Source: CAIZQW01 sp037133395
GTDB lineage: Bacteria > Verrucomicrobiota > Kiritimatiellia > RFP12 > UBA1067
Direction: 5' to 3'
DNA: 30,647 nucleotides
Assembly (NCBI GenBank): GCA_037133395.1
Contig: JBAXOG010000049.1
Location: 1 to 30,647, forward strand
Position numbers and translations under genes: made by a program
Shown here: one piece after another, positions 1 to 7,650 of the stretch
Numbering within the stretch: position 1 is the stretch's first letter
Layout: the number at the start of each line of letters is the position of its first letter
The notes under the pieces: generated by a model
The model's input: the letters and a program-made list of their open reading frames with translations, nothing else
Told to the model about the DNA's origin: nothing
Database searches by the model: none

Positions 1-114
1 GTCAACTGACATTCGAAAGGCTATATGATTTTTTCGACAAACCGTGAAGAACCTAAAAAAATAAACAAAAACCAGCAAACTACTACATGTGTGAATTTCC
101 ACCCGAGCCTATTT

Positions 115-152
115 TCTCGTTTTTGCGAAATTAAACTCTCGTTTTTGCAAAA
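115..152. repeat. Direct repeat pair downstream of the NtrC-type regulator
   Basis: Two near-identical 16-nt copies, TCTCGTTTTTGCGAAA (115-130) and TCTCGTTTTTGCAAAA (137-152), lie 22 nt apart just after the stop codon of the regulator. They differ at one base. The rest of positions 1-114 is AT-rich and shows no gene. The second copy contains a short self-complementary stretch (TTTTTGCAAAAA), which could weakly help transcript ending. Function is unknown. Confidence 0.4.
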
Positions 153-153
153 A

Positions 154-1560
154 TCAACGCGTACTGACCGCTGAGTCTTCATCAGAAAGCTTACGATAAA
201 GCGTTGCCAGGCTAACCTTAAGAGTCTGAGCCGCCTTCTCCTTATCTCCCTGTGTGGATGCCAAGATTTGCTCCATGTACTCCTTTTCCTTGGCCTTAAG
301 AAAACTTTTCAGTGATCCACTTGAGGTATCTGAAATGCCGGTACCCGACATCGTCTGCGCGAGACGTGGCTGATTCGCATTCAATGTAGCTTCCCTGACA
401 ACACGCGGAGGTAGCAGGTCGGGGGTTATATCCTCCCCTTCCACTAAAAAAGTCACCGCATGCTTAATCGCATTCTCAAGCTCGCGCACATTACCCGGCC
501 ATCGGTAGGCAATCAATAGTTCTTCTGCCTCCTTCGAAAGTTTAGTTTGTATCGCAGCACTGCGCATTTCCGAAATCAAAAAATGCCTGGCCAATGGAAG
601 GATATCCTCATGACGGTCTCTTAAAGCAGGAATATCCAGTGTGATCACCGCAAACCGATAATAAAGATCTGCACGAAACATCCCCTGCTGAACCAACTGT
701 TCCAAACTCGTATTGCTTGCCGCGATGACGCGCACATCCACCGGCGTATTTTTTATTCCACCGACCCGGCGTAATTCCTTTTCCTGTAAAACACGCAACA
801 ACTTACCTTGCAAGGCTAAAGGCAACGAGGAAATTTCATCAAGGAACAAGGTACCGCCATTAGCAACCTCAAAAAGACCCTCTTTATCGGCTATAGCGCC
901 TGTAAAGGCTCCTTTCACATGACCAAACATCTCTGATTCCATGAGATGCTCAGGGATAGACGCGCAATTAACAGCAACCCATGGCTTATCCTTGCGAAGG
1001 CTCGCCTTGTGGAGGGTTCGGGCGATCACCTCTTTACCAGTACCACTCTCCCCGTTGATCAGAATGGTTGCGGCTGTTGGCGCAACACGCTCTATTTTCT
1101 TGCAGACATCCAGCATCGCTGGATTTGTAGCAATCAGATTTTCGAATTGATACCGCAGAGGCGTATCACCACTGACGGTTACGACGACGCTGTTTTTTTG
1201 CCCGTGTTCAACTGCACGCCGAACCGTATCCAACATTTCATCAACTTTAAACGGCTTCGTCATATAATCGAAGACGCCGGCTTTTGTCGCTTCGACCGCC
1301 TTTTCAACCGACGAATAAGCCGTTAAAAGAATAAAAGGAGTATGCGGATTTATTCCCTTAATTTCTTTAAAAAGCGTTATTCCGTCCATCGGAACCATAC
1401 GCAGATCACTGACCACAACATCAAAGGCCTCTTTCTTAAAATATTCCAATGCCGCGGGACCCGCATTGGCCGTCACCACATCATACCCGTTCGCCTTTAG
1501 TAGACTCTGCAAAAGCAATAAAATCCGTGGTTCATCATCAATAACTAAAATTTTAGACAT
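154..1560 (-). CDS. Sigma-54-dependent response regulator, NtrC/PilR type
   Basis: A 468-residue bacterial enhancer-binding protein with the full three-domain plan. Residues 1-120 are a receiver with the phospho-acceptor D52 in SDLRM and the conserved K102 in TKPFK. The AAA+ domain (about 140-370) has Walker A GESGTGKE (170-177), the sigma-54 contact loop GAFTGA (217-222) and Walker B GGTLFLDE (235-242). The C-terminus has a Fis-type helix-turn-helix at about 440-458 (KAAQTLKVSLATLYRKL). Phosphorylated proteins of this family drive ATP-dependent open-complex formation at sigma-54 promoters. It lies 100 nt downstream of a PilC/GspF gene on the same strand, so a PilR-like role in controlling the secretion/pilus genes is likely. 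No sensor kinase is in the window. A candidate promoter of its own lies at 1596-1624. Confidence 0.93.
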   Translation of the reverse strand: MSKILVIDDEPRILLLLQSLLKANGYDVVTANAGPAALEYFKKEAFDVVVSDLRMVPMDGITLFKEIKGINPHTPFILLTAYSSVEKAVEATKAGVFDYMTKPFKVDEMLDTVRRAVEHGQKNSVVVTVSGDTPLRYQFENLIATNPAMLDVCKKIERVAPTAATILINGESGTGKEVIARTLHKASLRKDKPWVAVNCASIPEHLMESEMFGHVKGAFTGAIADKEGLFEVANGGTLFLDEISSLPLALQGKLLRVLQEKELRRVGGIKNTPVDVRVIAASNTSLEQLVQQGMFRADLYYRFAVITLDIPALRDRHEDILPLARHFLISEMRSAAIQTKLSKEAEELLIAYRWPGNVRELENAIKHAVTFLVEGEDITPDLLPPRVVREATLNANQPRLAQTMSGTGISDTSSGSLKSFLKAKEKEYMEQILASTQGDKEKAAQTLKVSLATLYRKLSDEDSAVSTR

Positions 1561-1595
1561 CGTGCTCTTTTATCCTTTAAAATAAAACACCTTAG

Positions 1596-1624
1596 AATAT
1601 AGCAAAGCCGAAGCTAAGACACAA
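1596..1624 (-). promoter_or_regulatory. Candidate extended -10 promoter for the NtrC-type regulator
   Basis: On the minus strand the motif TGC-TATATT gives an extended -10 (TATATT at 1596-1601, TGC at 1602-1604). A weak -35 TTGTGT (1619-1624) sits 17 nt upstream. The site lies in the 100-nt gap after the PilC/GspF gene and about 36 nt before the regulator start codon. The same TGCTATANT block precedes several other genes in this window. Confidence 0.4.
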
Positions 1625-1660
1625 TAACTTTTAGTATCCGAACCAGCGCGTTCTTCTTAT

Positions 1661-2740
1661 TTATCCGCCCACAATGGACCCCATTTTGAAGATCGGTAAA
1701 AACATCGCGACCACAATACCGCCTATCACAACACCCAAAAATACCATCAGGAAAGGCTCCATCAAGGAGGTCAACGTTGCTAACATACTTTCCACTTCGT
1801 CGTCGTATGTATTGGCTACACTCTCAAGCATTTCATCCACACGTCCGCTTTTTTCACCCGCAGCGATCATACGAATCATCAAAATTGGCAAACAAGGTTT
1901 TCCCTCCAAGGCACTACTCAATAAATTGCCCTGTTCGATACCTGTACGAGCAGACAGAATTGCATCCTCCATCACCTTATTTCCTAACGATTTACCGACA
2001 ATATCCATAGCATCCAAAATAGGCACACCACTCGTCAACATTTGGGCAAACAAACGACAGAATCGCGAAACAGCAACCTTTTGCAACAAAGGACCAAAAA
2101 TAGGCAACTTTAATTTTAAATGGTCAAATTTATAGTGTCCAATCGGTGTTGCAACCCATTTTTTAAAGGTAAAAATTGAACCCCCTACCACACCGATGAC
2201 CACATACCATCTTGTACGAAAAAAATGACTCACATCTACAAGAAACTGCGTAGGCCCTGGGAGTGCTTGCCCAAATCCGGAGAACATCTCTGCAAACACA
2301 GGAACAACAAAGGTAATCAGGCCTGCGGCAATCAACAATGCCATGCCCAAAATAACCGTCGGATAGGTCATGGCTGACTTGACCTTGCGGACTAAACGCG
2401 CAGAGGAGTCGAGCATGGCTGCAAGCCGTTTTAAAACGTTTGCAAACTGGCCGCTCTTTTCGCCGGCAGCCACCATATTCACATACATTTCATTGAAAAT
2501 TTTAGGGAACTTCCGCAAGCCGTCAGAAACGGGCGCGCCACTTTCGATGCTTTCGCGTAAACTCTTTAAGACAACCTTAAAACCCGGATGTTCGCATTGT
2601 TCCTCTAGCGTGTAAATTGCAACTAACACGGAGATACCCGCATTCAACATGCTGGCCATTTGACACGTAAAGGGAATGAGTTCCTTCTTTAGAATTTGAT
2701 TCAGACCGACCACTCTTTGTGTATGTCCCTTTGCAATCAT
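1661..2740 (-). CDS. Type II secretion / type IV pilus inner-membrane protein, GspF/PilC family
   Basis: A 359-residue polytopic protein with the two tandem GspF domains of the family, about residues 24-147 and 226-348. Both contain the repeated signature AAGEKSG (91-97 and 293-299). Membrane segments are visible near 127-149, 178-193 and 328-350. The family forms the inner-membrane platform that couples the cytoplasmic ATPase to pilin or pseudopilin assembly. It is somewhat shorter than the usual 400 or so residues because the N-terminal region is short. It starts 12 nt after a double stop (TAATAA) of the ATPase gene and is preceded by AAGGGG, so the two are co-transcribed. Sequence alone does not tell a pilus PilC from a secretion GspF; the PilR-like regulator next door favours a pilus. 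Confidence 0.92.
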   Translation of the reverse strand: MIAKGHTQRVVGLNQILKKELIPFTCQMASMLNAGISVLVAIYTLEEQCEHPGFKVVLKSLRESIESGAPVSDGLRKFPKIFNEMYVNMVAAGEKSGQFANVLKRLAAMLDSSARLVRKVKSAMTYPTVILGMALLIAAGLITFVVPVFAEMFSGFGQALPGPTQFLVDVSHFFRTRWYVVIGVVGGSIFTFKKWVATPIGHYKFDHLKLKLPIFGPLLQKVAVSRFCRLFAQMLTSGVPILDAMDIVGKSLGNKVMEDAILSARTGIEQGNLLSSALEGKPCLPILMIRMIAAGEKSGRVDEMLESVANTYDDEVESMLATLTSLMEPFLMVFLGVVIGGIVVAMFLPIFKMGSIVGG

Positions 2741-2752
2741 AAAAGCCCCTTA

Positions 2753-4477
2753 TTATTCAGACCCTGTCACTTCCAATGCCGAACGGAGCGATGTCAAGCC
2801 GTCCCTTACCTTTCTCAGTCCTGCCTCTTTCAAGGTTATCATCCCTTCTTTAACTGCCATATCACGAATCATGGAAGCCGTCCCACCCTTCACAGTAATA
2901 TTTCGAATTCCGTCCGTAATCGTTAAAACCTCCATGATCGCACTGCGTCCCTTAAATCCTTGCGTACACTTCGAACATCCCGGACCTGGCTCATAAATAG
3001 TCGCGCCATCAAAAAAGTCTGGTCGAATTGCATTTGCCGTGAATACAGCTGGGTCGATCAACCCCATGGGCTTCTTACAGAATGGGCAGAGCTTACGATA
3101 CAGACGCTGAGCCTGTGCTAAAATAAGCGAAGAGGCGATCAGAAATGGAGGAACCTTCATATCCGTCAGACGGGCAATCACACCCGATGCGTCATTTGTA
3201 TGCAACGTACTCAACACTAAGTGACCTGTCAATGCGGCTTTTACCGCAATGTCCGCTGTCTCCCCATCACGGATTTCACCCACCAATACAATGTCAGGAT
3301 CCTGTCGCAACACCGAGCGAAGTACCGAAGAGAAAGTCAAACCAACCTGTTGATTCACGTGAACTTGGTTTACACCATAAAGCTGATACTCCACAGGATC
3401 TTCTGCTGTCACAATGTTGACATCGGGCTTGTTGAGATCCTGCAAGCAGGAATAGAGTGTCGTTGTTTTCCCAGACCCCGTCGGCCCCGTCACCAGAATA
3501 ATACCATGCGGTTGCTCGATGGCATGATTCAAAGCCTGAAAAGCAAAATCGTCCAATCCCAACGCAGCCAAACTTGGAGCCAAATTGGTCTTGTCCAATG
3601 TACGCAACACCACCTTTTCACCATGAATAGTCGGCAAGATACTCACGCGGATATCCACTTCCTTTTTCAACGCTTTAACCTTAAAACGACCGTCCTGCGG
3701 ATTCCGGCGTTCCGAAATATCCAAGTCGGCCATGATCTTGATGCGCGACACAATCGCATTATGCAACGAACGCGGCGGACTAGGTCGCTCAACTAGTGCA
3801 CCATCAATGCGATATCGAAGGCGCGAGCTTTTTTCCATGGCTTCAAAATGAATATCACTGGCATTGGTGCGTAACGCCTCTACTAGCATCATATTCACCA
3901 TTTTGATCACTGGAGCCTCATCTGCGCTCTCGAGTCCTTGGTCAATATTCTCGTCCTTCTGCACTTCACTGGAAAACTCAATGTCAGCTTCCTGGAGTTT
4001 CATGATGCTTTCCAAGGCAAGCCCTGGATTTTCCGCATCCTGCTTGCTCTGAGCCCGGGTTAACGCATCAATCACGTCCTTTTCAAAAGCGGCCAACGGA
4101 ACGATTTCAAGTTGCGTCAACCGCTCCATTTCCTCTTGAGCCATCAAGTCAAAAGGATCACCAAAAACAACCGTCAGTCGCTTACCCAACTTCATCAGAG
4201 GTACAGCCCGCAATCTTACCAGATTCTTAGTAGCCGTCAATGTGAGTAATTCAACAGGAGGCATGAATGACGGGGGCAATTGAATCGGGGGCACGTTGAG
4301 ATAAGCTGCAACAGCTAACGTGAGTACATCTGGCGCAACCAATCCATTTTTAATGAGGTACTTTTCTAAGGGTGTCTTCCCAGCATCTGCAACAGCCTGT
4401 TGGAGTTGCTCTGTACTCAGAACTTTTCGTTCAAGCAATGCGTTCTGAAAATTTGCATATTGATAAACTTGAGCCAT
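2753..4477 (-). CDS. Type II secretion / type IV pilus assembly ATPase, GspE/PilB family
   Basis: A 574-residue hexameric motor ATPase that powers pilin or pseudopilin polymerisation from the cytoplasmic face. An N-terminal T2SSE_N-like domain covers about 10-140. The catalytic half has Walker A GPTGSGKT (331-338), the Asp box TAEDPVEYQ (357-365), Walker B DPDIVLVGEIRD (393-404) and the His box GHLVLSTLHTND (418-429). A zinc-binding four-cysteine site is formed by C464, C467, C501 and C504, as in PilB/GspE and not in the retraction ATPase PilT. No Shine-Dalgarno sequence is apparent before the ATG. A strong sigma-54 promoter match ends only a few nt upstream. It is the first gene of the set ATPase, PilC/GspF, NtrC-type regulator. 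Confidence 0.94.
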   Translation of the reverse strand: MAQVYQYANFQNALLERKVLSTEQLQQAVADAGKTPLEKYLIKNGLVAPDVLTLAVAAYLNVPPIQLPPSFMPPVELLTLTATKNLVRLRAVPLMKLGKRLTVVFGDPFDLMAQEEMERLTQLEIVPLAAFEKDVIDALTRAQSKQDAENPGLALESIMKLQEADIEFSSEVQKDENIDQGLESADEAPVIKMVNMMLVEALRTNASDIHFEAMEKSSRLRYRIDGALVERPSPPRSLHNAIVSRIKIMADLDISERRNPQDGRFKVKALKKEVDIRVSILPTIHGEKVVLRTLDKTNLAPSLAALGLDDFAFQALNHAIEQPHGIILVTGPTGSGKTTTLYSCLQDLNKPDVNIVTAEDPVEYQLYGVNQVHVNQQVGLTFSSVLRSVLRQDPDIVLVGEIRDGETADIAVKAALTGHLVLSTLHTNDASGVIARLTDMKVPPFLIASSLILAQAQRLYRKLCPFCKKPMGLIDPAVFTANAIRPDFFDGATIYEPGPGCSKCTQGFKGRSAIMEVLTITDGIRNITVKGGTASMIRDMAVKEGMITLKEAGLRKVRDGLTSLRSALEVTGSE

Positions 4478-4491
4478 AATGTTTTTATATT

Positions 4492-4509
4492 AAAGCAGAA
4501 CTCGTGCCA
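4492..4509 (-). promoter_or_regulatory. Sigma-54 (RpoN) promoter of the PilB/GspE operon
   Basis: The minus strand reads TGGCACGAGTTCTGCTTT. Against the sigma-54 consensus TGGCACG-N4-TTGCW it matches 11 of 12 defined bases, with the invariant GG (-24) and GC (-12) exactly 10 nt apart. Transcription would start near 4484, about 7 nt before the ATPase ATG at 4477, giving a very short leader. The operon it would drive encodes an NtrC-family activator of this sigma factor. TGCCA-A-TGGCA forms a small dyad over the -24 element. Confidence 0.7.
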
Positions 4510-4543
4510 TTGGCAAGACTATATTTACACATTTAAAGAACTC

Positions 4544-4567
4544 CTGATAAGAAAATTCTACTGATAA
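4544..4567. repeat. CTGATAA direct repeats between divergent operons
   Basis: Two copies of CTGATAA (4544-4550 and 4561-4567), 17 nt apart, lie about 55-80 nt upstream of the predicted sigma-54 start site. They also lie just upstream of the thuA-like promoter. Position and spacing would suit binding sites for an activator or repressor, but no binding protein can be assigned from sequence. Confidence 0.25.
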
Positions 4568-4580
4568 TCATCAAAATGCG

Positions 4581-4609
4581 TTTACCAAGGGCGAATCCTT
4601 TGCTATAGT
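4581..4609 (+). promoter_or_regulatory. Sigma-70-type promoter for the thuA-like gene
   Basis: TTTACC (4581-4586) serves as -35 and TATAGT (4604-4609) as -10, with a 17-nt spacer ending in TGC, which makes an extended -10. Transcription would start near 4616. A strong ribosome-binding site AAAGGAAGGA (4654-4663) precedes the ATG at 4673. Confidence 0.6.
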
Positions 4610-4672
4610 TTATGTTCATTTCAACGTATCATAATGATGCGTTAACAAATTATAAAGGAAGGATTATTTAAA

Positions 4673-5572
4673 ATGAAGTCACTACTAACAGCTGCGCTTT
4701 TTGCTGCAACACTTGCCAGCGCGCAACAACCCAGCAAGCCTGCCCTGCCTACAAAGACACCCCCTGCTCCCAAGAAAGAATTTTCACCTCAACCCGTGAA
4801 GGCTGAAGACAAGGCAAAGATCGCGGAACTGATTGACGGTCTTAAACTCGCCAAACCGACAACACCTAAAAAAATCCTCGTTTTCTGGCGCTGTGAAGGG
4901 TTCGCACATGCCAAGGGCATTGAATACGGCAACGCCATGTACGAAATCGCAACGGAAAAGGGATTCTTCAAGGCTGATCTATCCAATAACTACGCAGACC
5001 TATCAGCGGGAAATCTTGCAAAATATGACGTCCTCGTGTTGAACAACACCACAGGGCTTAAATTCAAAGAGAACAATCTCGAAAAGGTGTTAACCGAATT
5101 TGTTCGCGGCGGCAAGGGATACGTCGTACTTCATGGCGGCGCAGACAACTTCAAGGGATGTGATCCTCTTTGCGCTATGACAGGTACGCTCTTTTCCGGC
5201 CATCCCTGGGGTAGCAGCGGGACCTGGCAATTCAAGATCGATGGCGTCAATTCGCCGCTAACTGCGCCCTTCGGCAAGGAGTCGTTCAAGTTGAGCGATG
5301 AAATCTATCAAGGTTCAAAGCAATTCTGTGATCGTTCAAAAATGAACGTGCTACTTTCGCTGGACTTCTCTGATCCAACAACCGCTCATTCGAACACGAA
5401 CAGCCAGAACAACAAAGTAACAAACGATTATCCTGTCTCTTGGACACGTACGGAAGGTCAAGGACGTGTCTTCTACACCTCATTTGCACATGATCAGCGT
5501 GCGTACTTGGATCCCAAGCGCCTGGCACACATCCTTCTCGCCACGCAATGGGCTGCTGGCGAAATCAAGTAA
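4673..5572 (+). CDS. Secreted ThuA-like domain protein
   Basis: A 299-residue protein with a Sec signal peptide (charged start, hydrophobic LLTAALFAATLASA, likely cut after ASA at 17). A proline/lysine-rich linker runs to about residue 40, followed by a ThuA-like class I glutamine-amidotransferase fold. Family features include a first strand with a following Cys/His-rich loop (ILVFWRCEGFAHAKG), YDVLVLNN and GKGYVVLHGGADNF. The C-terminal stretch GQGRVFYTSFAHDQRAY is the usual family end. ThuA-like proteins accompany sugar uptake and oxidation genes in PVC bacteria; their reaction is poorly defined. A hairpin at 5603-5652 follows, so some transcripts may end before the next gene. Confidence 0.85.
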   Translation: MKSLLTAALFAATLASAQQPSKPALPTKTPPAPKKEFSPQPVKAEDKAKIAELIDGLKLAKPTTPKKILVFWRCEGFAHAKGIEYGNAMYEIATEKGFFKADLSNNYADLSAGNLAKYDVLVLNNTTGLKFKENNLEKVLTEFVRGGKGYVVLHGGADNFKGCDPLCAMTGTLFSGHPWGSSGTWQFKIDGVNSPLTAPFGKESFKLSDEIYQGSKQFCDRSKMNVLLSLDFSDPTTAHSNTNSQNNKVTNDYPVSWTRTEGQGRVFYTSFAHDQRAYLDPKRLAHILLATQWAAGEIK

Positions 5573-5589
5573 CACCGCGTCAGCTTTTT

Positions 5590-5613
5590 GCACAAAGATA
5601 CGAAGGCATAAAG
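5590..5613. repeat. Three tandem degenerate octamers
   Basis: GCACAAAG, ATACGAAG and GCATAAAG stand head to tail at 5590-5597, 5598-5605 and 5606-5613, sharing the pattern NYAYRAAG. They overlap the left arm of the terminator-like hairpin. This is the only 8-nt-period tract seen; the other short tandem tracts in the window have a 7-nt period. Confidence 0.4.
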
Positions 5614-5652
5614 AAGGCGCCCATGAAGCATTTATGGCTTTCTTTATGCCTT
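5603..5652 (+). terminator. Hairpin after the thuA-like gene, possible terminator
   Basis: A perfect 13-bp inverted repeat, AAGGCATAAAGAA (5603-5615) with TTCTTTATGCCTT (5640-5652), is followed by further T residues (TTTTTAG). The 24-nt loop can pair further through GCCCAT and ATGGC. It may end transcription or lower expression of the downstream HEAT and oxidoreductase genes. Confidence 0.5.
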
Positions 5653-5709
5653 TTTAGTTTGTCGAAAATTAGTAACTAACGTGAATTCTTATTCATCAAA
5701 GGACTTTAA

Positions 5710-7635
5710 ATGAAACGTTTTTATTGCATTGTCACACTTTCGATGTGCGCACAATTGATGTTTGCACAGGATCTAACAACGACTGTCATCTCTGACGAGC
5801 TGGTGGCCAAGATTGCAATAGCAGGCGAAATGGATGCCTCTGTTTGTACCATGCTGGGCGTGAACCAACTCGTCACCACCAAAGATGAGGAGATCCGCAA
5901 GCAGAGCATTGAAAAACTTGTTGCACTGCTTAAAAATAAGGAGACAACGACGTACGGCAAACTCGTCCTCTTGCGTGTGCTCCTCCCGTACGCAGACCAA
6001 GTAAAGACCGAAGACGTAGCAGCCTGTCTTGAAGCACCGCTGACCAAGGCGCAGGCGATGCGCATACTTGACGCCAAAGGCGACAAGCGCGGCGCACTAT
6101 CGACCATCGTACAGACCCCTGAGAACGCTTGTGTCAAGGCCTATCGTGATATCCAAAAGGATCCGAAGGCCTTTGCAACCTACATCGTCTCGACCGACAA
6201 AAAGGTCCGCGAAGTTGCAATTGCGTGCGCAGCTAGCGTCCCGACAGCCGATCTCATGGTAACCTACAAGGCTGTTTCAAGTGATAACGCGAAAGTGCTC
6301 ATTCTGAAGGCGCTCGCCACGCGCAAGGATAAAGCCTGCTATCCGCTTTTTATTCAAGAAGCTAACGTTGAAAACGAAACTCTTGCTGTGGCTGCGCTCA
6401 TGGGACTGACACCCTTAGCAACAGGCGCAGATATTCCGCTTTTCGTGAAGGCACTTGAGAAATCACCGGATATCGCAAATGCAGCGCGCACCGCCTTGGT
6501 TGTCATGAATGATCCCAAGACAGAGTCCTCTTTACTGGCATCAAAAGGCAAGTTGCCAATCCTACTGGACATTATTGGCGACCGTGCCTTGCCAACAGCT
6601 ACGGATACGTTGATCCCTTACACCAGCAAGGCGGAAGCTGATGACGTACGCGCCTCTGCATGGCGGAATATCCGCAAGGTTGTCAATGAGACGCGCGTGC
6701 CCTTAATCATCGCCCAGTTGCAAGACACACATGAGAGCGACATCAACAACGCAGAGCAGGCATTACTCTCCGCGACCAAGGAGATGGATAGCGCAAAACG
6801 CAACGCCATTGTTCTTGGGTCATGGGGCAAGGCCTCTGATAAGACGACACGGGGCGTCATGTTCTCCATGATGCAGCGTTTCAAAGATGCCTCTTTTGAA
6901 CCCGAGTTCGTTAAGTTGATCAGCTCTGAAAATGAGCTGTCCCAAGAAGCTCTCCGCACACTCTGTTCCTACACCCCTCCATCAAAGAACTCCATTCTGG
7001 CCATGCTGAAATACGCCTCAGATAACAAGAAGCAACAATCTATCGCATCACGACTCTACAATGCGAACGGCATTGAGACGTTTGTGATATTACAGGCTGC
7101 CTTTGATTCGGCGCAAGATGGCGTGGCAAAGAAGATCTATCGAAACCTTTATGACAAGCAGTTCGAAAGCTTAAAGACGAAGGCAGACGCTAAGCTCACA
7201 CAAAGCCGCTTCAAAGCCAAGGCTTCGCATAACGACAGGGATGTCAAGAAGGCGTTTGATAACGACCCAACATCCCGCTGGACATCAAATAAACAGTCTG
7301 AACCTAATATGTGGTTTGAATTGGATATTGGCGAGCAGGCTTTTGTTGCTTCCCTTACGTTAGATACTGCAAAGTCTAAAAACGACACGCCGAACGGTTG
7401 CGAAGTCCGGGTATCGTTGAATGGCAAGGAATGGTCAGACGTCGTCGCAACAGCAGACGGCATGGTCACTCCTGTTTTCACGCTGACGATTAACAAGACG
7501 GCTCGCTTCATCAAGATTACCTCAAAAGGAAGCCGCAAAGGCTTGAACTGGTCGATCCATGAATTAACCGTCAACTCAGGCATTCCAATAGCCACGCTTG
7601 ATGCAATCCAGCAAACAGCAACAAACATCAAGTAA
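5710..7635 (+). CDS. Secreted HEAT-repeat protein with C-terminal F5/8 type C (discoidin) domain
   Basis: A 641-residue protein with a signal peptide (MKRFYCIVTLSMCAQLMFA, cut near residue 19). Residues about 30-490 are an alpha-helical array of HEAT-like repeats, seen as recurring pairs such as VREVAIACAAS and NETLAVAALMGLTPLA. From about 497 to 620 comes a beta-rich F5/8 type C or CBM32-like domain. It has the usual markers: A-FDNDPTSRWTS, MWFELDIGEQ, EVRVSLNGKEWSDV, ARFIKITSKGS and the closing IHELTV. Such domains bind sugars or other cell-surface ligands, so it may scaffold or bind glycans outside the cytoplasm. AAAGGA (5698-5703) precedes the start, and the oxidoreductase gene begins 15 nt after its stop, which points to shared transcription. 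Confidence 0.82.
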   Translation: MKRFYCIVTLSMCAQLMFAQDLTTTVISDELVAKIAIAGEMDASVCTMLGVNQLVTTKDEEIRKQSIEKLVALLKNKETTTYGKLVLLRVLLPYADQVKTEDVAACLEAPLTKAQAMRILDAKGDKRGALSTIVQTPENACVKAYRDIQKDPKAFATYIVSTDKKVREVAIACAASVPTADLMVTYKAVSSDNAKVLILKALATRKDKACYPLFIQEANVENETLAVAALMGLTPLATGADIPLFVKALEKSPDIANAARTALVVMNDPKTESSLLASKGKLPILLDIIGDRALPTATDTLIPYTSKAEADDVRASAWRNIRKVVNETRVPLIIAQLQDTHESDINNAEQALLSATKEMDSAKRNAIVLGSWGKASDKTTRGVMFSMMQRFKDASFEPEFVKLISSENELSQEALRTLCSYTPPSKNSILAMLKYASDNKKQQSIASRLYNANGIETFVILQAAFDSAQDGVAKKIYRNLYDKQFESLKTKADAKLTQSRFKAKASHNDRDVKKAFDNDPTSRWTSNKQSEPNMWFELDIGEQAFVASLTLDTAKSKNDTPNGCEVRVSLNGKEWSDVVATADGMVTPVFTLTINKTARFIKITSKGSRKGLNWSIHELTVNSGIPIATLDAIQQTATNIK

Positions 7636-7650
7636 AAGGAAAACATTATT

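Noticed and set aside
946..1326. 126-residue plus-strand ORF inside the NtrC-type regulator
   Set aside because: It is antisense to the conserved AAA+ and receiver coding sequence and has no recognisable features.
2753..4477. PilT-type retraction ATPase
   Set aside because: The T2SSE_N-like domain and the four-cysteine zinc site are features of PilB/GspE, not PilT.
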